A stretch of 7,180 bases of DNA from Bacteroidia bacterium (GTDB lineage Bacteria; Bacteroidota; Bacteroidia; Bacteroidales; GCA-2748055). The stretch lies in NCBI GenBank assembly GCA_030596245.1, contig JAUVKN010000227.1:1-7180 (forward strand). The letters run 5' to 3'. A program made the translations under genes and the position numbers. Shown here piece by piece: positions 1 through 5,647 of this stretch (position 1 is the stretch's first letter; every line of letters starts with the position of its first letter). The notes beneath the pieces are model-generated. The model did not search any database. It saw only the letters and a list, made by a program, of their open reading frames with translations, and was not told where the DNA came from.

Positions 1-1039
1 GGTGGATATCTATGTGGATGAAAAGTTCGTCCCCCCACCCTATCCACAGCTTAAGATCCATCGTGTTTCCCAAAAAATATCCCCCGTTCTGGCCATGGAT
101 GGATACGGAAATAATGTGACCGCCACACTAAGTAAAAAAGATGACAGGTATGTGGCAGGTTTCAAAAAGGAGAGATACCAGGGAATTACCGAGATGAGGG
201 AGTTGATCATCGATCCTGGAACTTTGCCTCGAACAGACCGCATCTACCTCTTCCTGAATGGATGGATATTTCCCACCGACGCCAGCATCAATCTGGCGCT
301 GTCCCAGGGAGAGAATGAAAAGATTGTGGCACCCTACCTACAGGTCATAAACAAATCAGGTCAATGGGAGACGATCATTGACAACATCGGTTTTCCACAG
401 GGAAAGGACAAAACGACTATTACCGACCTTTCAGGAAAATTCCTGACTGAGAATCACCGGATCCGGAGTTGCACCAACATGGAGATCTATTGGGACCAGG
501 CCTTCTTCTCCTCAACGCTTCCCGACGCGCCCCTAAAAACATTCAGGCTTGATCCGGTGGCTGCTGACCATCATTACCGGGGATTTTCCCGCATGTACAG
601 GAAAGAGGGTCCCTATGGACCGCACTGGTTCGATTATGAAACGGTCACCACGGAACAGAAATGGCGTGACCTTTCAGGAACCTATACCAGGTACGGAGAT
701 GTACTGGAACTGGTTCAGGATCCTGATAACCAATATATTATTACCAATGCAGGGGATGAAACAACCATCGAATTCAATGCCGCTCAGTTGGAAGAGCTGC
801 CAGATGGCTGGAGCAGGGACTTCCTGATCTATTCCGCAGGTTGGGTAAAAGACGGTGACATGAATACTGCCAAAGGCAACCGTGTTGAACCATTGCCATT
901 CCATGGAATGACCCAGTATCCTTACAACAACACTGAATCCTATCCCGATGACCGGGAACTCAGACAATACCACAAAAAATACAATACCAGGGAAGTGACC
1001 GACCGGGAGTTCCGTCGTGCTGTGTTTGAGATGCAATGA
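1..1039 (+). CDS. C-terminal part of a large FG-GAP/ASPIC-associated extracellular protein (5' partial)
   Basis: The reading frame is open from the window edge (first full codon at base 2) to TGA at 1037-1039. The GTG at base 2 is not a credible start, because the protein begins in mid-domain. About 345 residues are visible. They contain no DxDxDG calcium loops but match, from memory of the family, the conserved tail of large FG-GAP/ASPIC (CRTAC1-like) proteins in Bacteroidota, Acidobacteria and Planctomycetes. Landmarks are LNGWIFPTDASINLALSQ (85-102), IGFPQGKDKT (129-138), TNMEIYWDQ (158-166), YGDVLELV (231-238), LPDGWSRDFLIYSAGW (266-281), VKDGDMNT (282-289) and VEPLPFHGM (295-303). The segment is rich in Trp, Tyr and Asp and looks like beta-rich secreted domains. 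The FG-GAP propeller and any signal peptide would lie upstream. The biochemical role is unknown. Gene 2 starts about 16 bases after the stop, so the two are probably co-transcribed. I am confident it is coding, and moderately confident of the family. Confidence 0.85.
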   Translation, partial: VDIYVDEKFVPPPYPQLKIHRVSQKISPVLAMDGYGNNVTATLSKKDDRYVAGFKKERYQGITEMRELIIDPGTLPRTDRIYLFLNGWIFPTDASINLALSQGENEKIVAPYLQVINKSGQWETIIDNIGFPQGKDKTTITDLSGKFLTENHRIRSCTNMEIYWDQAFFSSTLPDAPLKTFRLDPVAADHHYRGFSRMYRKEGPYGPHWFDYETVTTEQKWRDLSGTYTRYGDVLELVQDPDNQYIITNAGDETTIEFNAAQLEELPDGWSRDFLIYSAGWVKDGDMNTAKGNRVEPLPFHGMTQYPYNNTESYPDDRELRQYHKKYNTREVTDREFRRAVFEMQ

Positions 1040-1055
1040 TTATATTTGGCGCTGG

Positions 1056-2735
1056 ATGATGAAGATGAACGTGAGAAGGGGGTCCGGTTTTAGCCTGGCT
1101 ATTTTGGCTGGTTTGATGAATCTGATTTCCTGTGATCAGTCTGAACCTGAGATCCAATTCAAAGATGTTACCGGGGAAGCTGGAATTGATTTTTTATACA
1201 ATTTCGGCGACTACACCTACGAAAATATCCTGGAGAGCAGTGGTTCGGGCATTACTGTTTTCGACTATGACGGGGACCAGTATCTGGATCTGTACATGAT
1301 GAACGGAACCTGGCTGCAAGGAATTTCCGATGAAGAGGGGAAAGTCTTCGAGAACACTCCTAACAAACTTTACCGCAACCTGGGCAACGGCACCTTCGAA
1401 GAGATCGGAGAAAAAGCCGGAGTTGATGACACACACTGGAGCATGGCGGCAGGAGCTATTGATTACGACCACGACGGCGACCAGGACCTCTATCTGTTGA
1501 ACTATGGTCCCAACATATTTTACCAAAACAACGGCAACGGAACATTCACTGATATCACAGGCAAACTCGGTCTCCGGGGACCCGATACCCTGAATGGATT
1601 TCTCAAATGGAGTGTGGGTGTCTCTTTCTGGGATTATAACCGGGACGGACTCATGGATGCTTTTGTGGGTAACTTCCTTGCCTTTGATCCGGAATACATC
1701 TCCCCCACCACACCAGAGATGATGCCCCATCCATCTGAATATGCCGGACAGGCCTCCATGATGTATGAGCAGCAGCAGGATGGCTCTTTTGATGAGGTCA
1801 CTGAAACCCTTGGCCTCTATTTCCCCGATTCCAAATGCATGGGTCTTACGGTATACGACTACGATGTGGATGGTGACCTGGACCTGTTCCAGGGCAATGA
1901 TCACCAGGCCAATTTCATGTTCAGAAATGAGGGTGATGGCTTCAGCGATGTGGGGGTGGAAATTGGTGTGGCTGTGAATAGTCACGGACAAACCACCGGG
2001 TCCATGCACGGAGCCATTGGCGATGTGGATGGAGATGGTTTTATCGATTTGCTGGTACCCGACCTGAGGTACGGTGCGCTCTACCGCAACCAGGGAAACG
2101 GGAGCTTCGAGGATATTACCGAAAAGAGCGGTGTGGCTGCAGCCTTTTCAGGAAAGGGACAGTGGGCCTCTGCCCTGTTTGATTATGACAATGACGGGGA
2201 CCTGGACATCTTTTCTGCCAACGGGACTGCAGAGGAATTGATCGAACAGTATCCCATATTGCTGGAAAATGACGGTATGGGTAACTTCACCGATGTGGGT
2301 CGTGGGCTGAGCCCCTATTTCTCCACAAAACGTTCCGGACGTGCTGCTGCTATCTGGGATTATGACAATGACGGAGACCTGGATATTATTGTATCCCACC
2401 TGGATCTGAAAGCCACGCCGGTCCTGTTGAAAAACCAGTGCCGGAACAACAACCACTGGCTCGGTCTAACACTGAAAGGGAGACAGGGTCCTGCATCTGC
2501 CATCGGGGCCAGGGTGATCGTTCACACGGAGGATGATATAAACGTTTATATTAACCAGTGGACCACCACCTACCTAACAAGCAGTGATCCAAGGCTCCAC
2601 ATCGGACTGGGCAAGAAAAAAAGAGTTGACCGGCTGGAAATCATCTGGTCGGACGGAACAACGGAGTTGTTTCCCGAACCTGAAATTGACCGCTACCTGA
2701 CCCTCAAACAGGGCAGCGGAATCAAGAATAGATAA
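1056..2735 (+). CDS. CRTAC1-family lipoprotein: seven FG-GAP/VCBS-type repeats plus ASPIC/UnbV domain
   Basis: I chose ATG 1056 (559 residues; ATG 1059 or 1065 are equally possible). It gives a clean lipoprotein signal: basic start with RR at 7-8, hydrophobic core 11-24, lipobox LISC with the lipidated Cys at 26. The frame extends upstream to GTG 1017 inside gene 1, but that would put 13 extra residues before the signal. The mature protein has seven Asp-rich calcium loops of the DxDxDGxxD kind, starting at about 70, 136, 193, 268, 323, 376 and 435 (e.g. DYDNDGDLDI at 376 and 435). Most are followed by LYRNxGNGTFxDIT-like strands, as in FG-GAP/VCBS repeats, so a seven-bladed beta-propeller is expected. 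An ASPIC/UnbV domain follows at about 466-550 (NHWLGLTLKG, SAIGARV, WSDG). It is probably anchored in the outer membrane and binds calcium; the ligand is unknown. Acidic residues follow the lipidated Cys (CDQSEPE), perhaps a surface-export signal. It is paralogous to the gene starting at 5648. Confidence 0.93.
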   Translation: MMKMNVRRGSGFSLAILAGLMNLISCDQSEPEIQFKDVTGEAGIDFLYNFGDYTYENILESSGSGITVFDYDGDQYLDLYMMNGTWLQGISDEEGKVFENTPNKLYRNLGNGTFEEIGEKAGVDDTHWSMAAGAIDYDHDGDQDLYLLNYGPNIFYQNNGNGTFTDITGKLGLRGPDTLNGFLKWSVGVSFWDYNRDGLMDAFVGNFLAFDPEYISPTTPEMMPHPSEYAGQASMMYEQQQDGSFDEVTETLGLYFPDSKCMGLTVYDYDVDGDLDLFQGNDHQANFMFRNEGDGFSDVGVEIGVAVNSHGQTTGSMHGAIGDVDGDGFIDLLVPDLRYGALYRNQGNGSFEDITEKSGVAAAFSGKGQWASALFDYDNDGDLDIFSANGTAEELIEQYPILLENDGMGNFTDVGRGLSPYFSTKRSGRAAAIWDYDNDGDLDIIVSHLDLKATPVLLKNQCRNNNHWLGLTLKGRQGPASAIGARVIVHTEDDINVYINQWTTTYLTSSDPRLHIGLGKKKRVDRLEIIWSDGTTELFPEPEIDRYLTLKQGSGIKNR

Positions 2736-2754
2736 ACCTGGCACCCCCCAAGAG

Positions 2755-2784
2755 ATTGAAAATGCAGGTAAATGGTTAAATTTG
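2755..2784 (+). promoter_or_regulatory. Bacteroidota-type promoter for the asparagine-synthase-like / radical SAM pair
   Basis: A perfect TAnnTTTG box (TAAATTTG, 2777-2784) is preceded by ATTG at 2755-2758 with an 18-base gap. The usual Bacteroidota arrangement is a TTG-containing -33 element 19-21 bases before a TAnnTTTG -7 element, so the spacing is one base short. The box lies 30 bases before ATG 2815. The leader in between is A-rich with no Shine-Dalgarno sequence, as is common in this phylum. This suggests the 2815-5107 pair has its own transcription unit, separate from the CRTAC1-type genes upstream. The start site has not been measured. Confidence 0.5.
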
Positions 2785-2814
2785 GAAAATCAAAACAATT
2801 ATAAATAACACTCC

Positions 2815-4146
2815 ATGGATAACTACCATAACTTAAGTCGCGTGGTGGACCTCACCCACCCTGAAAAAAATATCATCTATAACATGACCCATGAAGAGGC
2901 CGTAGAGACGGTGAAATCAGGGGATGTAAAAAAAATACGGGAAATTGACGGTCAGTTTGCACTGATCTCTGTGGAGGGAAAATCGGTACACATGGCCAGG
3001 TCCATTGGCCGGCCCATTCGCTATTTTATCGCCAAACTGGTGGATGGTCCATGCCTGGTAGTGGGAGAGCGTATTGACGATATCTATGAACATTTGAAAT
3101 CTGAAGGATTGGATGATCAGTTCCATCCTGCTTATACCCGCATGGCACCTGCCCACTATATCACCAGGATCCACCTGTTGGGCTGTCCAGATCCCAATCC
3201 CGAATATGAACGTTTTTTTGCCCCGCGGCGAAACAGCCTGAAAGGAAGTGATCCGCAGAGCATAGGTACCCTGTACATGGAGGCCCTGTACAACGAAATT
3301 AAAAAATGGTTGCAGACAAAAGCCACTACCGGTCCCATTGGCGTAAGTTTCTCGGCCGGGATTGACTCTGGTTCGGTATTCCTGCTGACCTATCATGCCC
3401 TGAGAGAGCTGGGTGAAAGCCCCTCCAGGCTGAAAGCTTTTACACTGAGTGTGGACGGTGGTGGTGAGGACCTTGTCCAGGCACGTAAATTTCTTGAATC
3501 TGTGGGACTGGAACTGTTCCTTGAGCCCATTGAACTGGAAGCTTCAATGCTGGATTGGAAGCGGACCATTCAGGTGGTTGAAGACTACAAACCATTGGAC
3601 ATTCAGGCTGCCACCATGAACCTGGCACTCATGGAGGGCATCCGCTCCAGGTATCCCGAATGGAAATACATATTGGACGGGGACGGTGGAGATGAAAACC
3701 TGAAGGATTATCCCATCGAGGAAAACCCGGAACTCACCATCCGAAGTGTCCTGAACAACCTGATGCTCTATCATGAAGGATGGGGTGTGGACCGCATGAA
3801 GCATTCACTCACCTACAGTGGTGGTCTTAGCCGTGGATTTATGCGAACCTACGCACCGGCCGACACCCTTGGATTTGAGTCCCTCAGTCCCTATACCCTG
3901 CCCAATGTGATTGAGATTGCCGAGGGCATCCCCTTCATTGATATGACTGAATGGGATCATGAAAAGCTTTACAAACTGAAGGGCGAATTGGTTCAACTGG
4001 GTATAAAAGCGGTCACCGGGATGGATATGCCTGTTTTCCCAAAAAGAAGGTTCCAGCATGGTGCTGTCACAGGCAAGACATTCAGTGAGCACTTCCCGGA
4101 ACAGGAGATGGCTTACCGGCGGGAATTCGGACGAATCTATGAGTAA
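2815..4146 (+). CDS. Asparagine-synthase-like PP-loop ATPase with a cysteine-less amidotransferase-like N-domain
   Basis: The 443-residue protein starts at ATG 2815, the first good start after the promoter. Residues about 40-120 resemble the class-II glutamine amidotransferase domain of AsnB (IDGQFALI at 44-51, GERIDD at 84-89, then a segment like the one before the linker). However, the N-terminus is MDNYHN rather than MCGI, so the glutaminase nucleophile Cys2 is absent. Residues about 150-420 form the synthase domain: ATP-binding PP-loop SFSAGIDS (178-185, against SGGxDS in AsnB), GDGGDE (289-294, at the place of GEGADE), and a Lys/Arg-rich PKRRF segment (409-413). The family activates a carboxylate as an acyl-adenylate for attack by an amine. 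Without Cys2 it would use free ammonia or an amine in the substrate, as beta-lactam synthetase does. It is shorter than AsnB (about 550). The next gene's ATG overlaps its last codons by 8 bases, implying coupled translation and a shared pathway. The substrate is unknown. Confidence 0.9.
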   Translation: MDNYHNLSRVVDLTHPEKNIIYNMTHEEAVETVKSGDVKKIREIDGQFALISVEGKSVHMARSIGRPIRYFIAKLVDGPCLVVGERIDDIYEHLKSEGLDDQFHPAYTRMAPAHYITRIHLLGCPDPNPEYERFFAPRRNSLKGSDPQSIGTLYMEALYNEIKKWLQTKATTGPIGVSFSAGIDSGSVFLLTYHALRELGESPSRLKAFTLSVDGGGEDLVQARKFLESVGLELFLEPIELEASMLDWKRTIQVVEDYKPLDIQAATMNLALMEGIRSRYPEWKYILDGDGGDENLKDYPIEENPELTIRSVLNNLMLYHEGWGVDRMKHSLTYSGGLSRGFMRTYAPADTLGFESLSPYTLPNVIEIAEGIPFIDMTEWDHEKLYKLKGELVQLGIKAVTGMDMPVFPKRRFQHGAVTGKTFSEHFPEQEMAYRREFGRIYE

Positions 4147-5107
4147 ACAACAGGATCTTCAGATCGATGATCAATGGATCCGGAGTCTCCGTGGTACGAA
4201 AAACCATATTGATCCTCTCAGACCTGCCCATTTTCTCATAGAAAAAGAGAGAACCCTGTCGGGAACCATTGAAGATGTAATCACCATTTTTCTTACCAAC
4301 AGGGAGTGCAGGTTCACCTGTCTGATGTGTGATCTCTGGAAAAACACAACGGACATTCCGGTTCCTCCCGGCGCCATCCCCACACAGATCGAGTGGGCGC
4401 TGGAACAGCTCCCCGCTGCCAGGCATATCAAACTTTACAACAGCGCCAACTTTTTCGACCCCGGAGCCATTCCACCTGCTGACTATCCAGGGATTGCGGC
4501 ACTGGTAAAAACCTTTGAAACTGTTATCATTGAGAATCATCCATTGCTCACAGGGGAGTTGTGCCTTCAATTCGCAAGGATGATCCATCCCGGGCTACAA
4601 GTGGCCATGGGCCTGGAAACCATTCACCCCGAAGCACTTCACAAGCTTAATAAAAAGATGAAACCGGAGGACTTTCAGCGCTCAGTGGCATTCTTAAAGA
4701 AGAATGGGATCAGTTCAAGGGCATTCATACTGCTCAGGCCTCCATTTCTTACCGAAGAGGAGGGAATTCACTGGGCCAAAAAATCCCTGACCTATGCTTT
4801 TGAATCAGGTACCGATAGTTGCACCGTGATCCCAACCAGGGCCGGGAACGGAGCCATGGAGCATTTGCAGCAAAAGGGACTCTTCTCACCTCCCCGTATA
4901 CAATCATTGGAGGAGGTCCAGGCATATGGTATCGGGCTGCGGGCCGGACCGGTATTTGCAGATACCTGGGACCTGGAACAGTTTTCCAGGTGTGACCTCT
5001 GTTTTGAAAAACGAAGGCAGAGGATGGAACAGATGAACCTGTTCCAGAAGAACCTTCCTCCTCTCTCTTGCTCCTGCTTAAATAATAGTCTCCTCTCTTC
5101 AAATTGA
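4139..5107 (+). CDS. Radical SAM enzyme resembling archaeosine synthase RaSEA (COG1244-like)
   Basis: The start is ATG 4139 (322 residues), whose ATGAGTAA overlaps the preceding stop by 8 bases. An upstream in-frame ATG at 4058 would add 27 residues lying inside the previous gene, with no family resemblance. The radical SAM signature CxxxCxxC is at C57, C61 and C64 (CRFTCLMC) and binds a 4Fe-4S cluster that cleaves S-adenosylmethionine. The pattern that follows resembles my memory of archaeal RaSEA proteins: IKLYNSANFFDPGAIP (97-112; RaSEA has VKIFTSGSFLDP-like), IENHP (131-135), MGLETIHPEAL (157-167), LNKKM-EDF (170-179), RAFILLRPPFLTE (194-206; RaSEA KAYLLLKPPFLTE-like), and IPTRAGNGAMEHL (231-243) then FSPPR (249-253). 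It is therefore COG1244-related, cytosolic and soluble. Four C-terminal cysteines (C285, C288, C311, C313) could bind an auxiliary cluster. The reaction and substrate are not known. The coupled gene before it is the likely pathway partner. Confidence 0.9.
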   Translation: MSKQQDLQIDDQWIRSLRGTKNHIDPLRPAHFLIEKERTLSGTIEDVITIFLTNRECRFTCLMCDLWKNTTDIPVPPGAIPTQIEWALEQLPAARHIKLYNSANFFDPGAIPPADYPGIAALVKTFETVIIENHPLLTGELCLQFARMIHPGLQVAMGLETIHPEALHKLNKKMKPEDFQRSVAFLKKNGISSRAFILLRPPFLTEEEGIHWAKKSLTYAFESGTDSCTVIPTRAGNGAMEHLQQKGLFSPPRIQSLEEVQAYGIGLRAGPVFADTWDLEQFSRCDLCFEKRRQRMEQMNLFQKNLPPLSCSCLNNSLLSSN

Positions 5108-5120
5108 AAAATAATTGTTA
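5106..5120 (+). promoter_or_regulatory. Candidate PerR/Fur-type operator overlapping the regulator promoter
   Basis: This is a 7-1-7 imperfect inverted repeat centred on 5113. By eye it matches 9 of 14 informative positions of the Bacillus PerR box TTATAATnATTATAA. It ends inside the TAGATTTG promoter-like box, where a repressor could block transcription. AT-rich DNA gives chance matches at this level, so it is weak support for autoregulation by the PerR-like gene downstream. Confidence 0.25.
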
Positions 5121-5126
5121 GATTTG
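5119..5126 (+). promoter_or_regulatory. Bacteroidota -7-like box (TAGATTTG) before the PerR-like gene
   Basis: TAGATTTG matches TAnnTTTG exactly and lies 34 bases before ATG 5161. No TTTG or TTG is found at the expected 19-21-base distance upstream (the nearest TTG, 5104-5106, is only 12 bases away), so only the -7 half is supported. Confidence 0.35.
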
Positions 5127-5138
5127 TTTTCTGCTAAA

Positions 5139-5153
5139 AACGAATGATTCTTA
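5139..5153 (+). promoter_or_regulatory. Candidate operator: inverted repeat centred on GAATGATTC
   Basis: A perfect 4-1-4 palindrome, GAATGATTC (5142-5150), sits in a 7-1-7 imperfect repeat. It matches 8 of 14 positions of the Bacillus PerR box by eye. It lies between the -7-like box and the start codon, where a repressor could act. The ATGATTC part recurs just downstream at the start codon (5161-5167). Confidence 0.25.
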
Positions 5154-5160
5154 TTTAGAA

Positions 5161-5598
5161 ATGATTCAAATGAAAGAGAGACTTGAAGACCTGACGAATA
5201 TACTGGTTAATAAAGGTTTGAAAGTAACTCCCCAGCGAATAAGTATTTTTGAGGCTGTTTGTAACCTTGGCAATCATCCTTCTGCTGAAAATATAATAAG
5301 TGAAATTCGACAGAAACAGCCCCATATTGCTACCGGAACAGTGTATAAGGTGTTGGATACTCTTGTGGAGAACGAGATCATTAAGAAAGTAAAGACAGAA
5401 AAGGAGATCATGAGGTATGATGGAATTTCCAGTAGCCATCATCACTTATACTGTTCAAGTTGTGATCAAATTGAGGACTATTGCGATGCTGAATTAGACC
5501 AAATATTAAGAGATTATTTCAAAACGAAAAAGTTGGCTGGATTTAAGATTGAGGAATTTGTACTCCAAATTAAGGGGAAGTTCGATAATTGCAATTAA
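5161..5598 (+). CDS. Fur-superfamily, PerR-like metal-dependent transcription regulator
   Basis: The 145-residue protein has the usual Fur-family length. I chose ATG 5161; ATG 5170 (MKERLED) is a possible alternative. Residues 1-85 form the winged helix: GLKVTPQRISIFEAV (19-33), HPSAENII (39-46), and recognition helix TGTVYKVLDTLVE (58-70). The dimerisation/metal domain follows. Aligned to Bacillus PerR, all five regulatory metal ligands are present: H39, D87, H93, H95 and D106. The Asp at the last position is the peroxide-sensing choice in PerR, where Fur has Glu. Of the structural zinc cysteines, C98 and C101 are present (YCSSC), but in the last pair the first Cys is Phe (F141) and only C144 remains. 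It probably represses iron or oxidative-stress genes, possibly including itself. Its DNA is clearly AT-richer (about 36% G+C by hand count of 420 bases) than the neighbouring genes (roughly half). No evidence ties it directly to the flanking genes. Confidence 0.93.
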   Translation: MIQMKERLEDLTNILVNKGLKVTPQRISIFEAVCNLGNHPSAENIISEIRQKQPHIATGTVYKVLDTLVENEIIKKVKTEKEIMRYDGISSSHHHLYCSSCDQIEDYCDAELDQILRDYFKTKKLAGFKIEEFVLQIKGKFDNCN

Positions 5599-5613
5599 TA
5601 TTTTCGCGTTTAC

Positions 5614-5621
5614 TATATTTA
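5614..5621 (+). promoter_or_regulatory. Weak -7-like box (TATATTTA) before the second CRTAC1-family gene
   Basis: TATATTTA differs from TAnnTTTG at the last base. An ATTG lies 22 bases upstream (5588-5591), slightly outside the usual spacing. The 49-base gap after the PerR-like gene has no clear terminator hairpin, so read-through from that gene is equally possible. Confidence 0.22.
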
Positions 5622-5647
5622 TAGGCTGAAAACGGATCTGAACTACT

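Noticed and set aside
1017..1055. Upstream GTG start for the first CRTAC1-family lipoprotein
   Set aside because: It would overlap the previous gene and put 13 residues including two cysteines before the lipoprotein signal; ATG 1056-1065 gives a normal signal peptide.
1194..2009. Long open frame on the minus strand (271 codons) antisense to the first CRTAC1-family gene
   Set aside because: It is a by-product of the repeated Asp/Gly codons of the calcium loops, whose complement reads as Val/Ile-rich peptide. It has no family resemblance and the + strand gene is certain.
2736..2769. Possible terminator hairpin after the first CRTAC1-family gene (ACCTG with CAGGT)
   Set aside because: The stem is only about five to seven pairs with a bulge, the loop is 19 bases and no T-run follows.
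4058..4138. Upstream ATG start for the radical SAM gene
   Set aside because: The extra 27 residues lie inside the preceding gene in another frame and do not look like family sequence; ATG 4139 gives the classic short overlap.
5056..5100. Repeated pyrimidine-rich TCCTCTCT segments near the end of the radical SAM gene
   Set aside because: Short and low in complexity, partly coding for Leu/Ser/Pro; no regular spacing or symmetry that would suggest a functional repeat.
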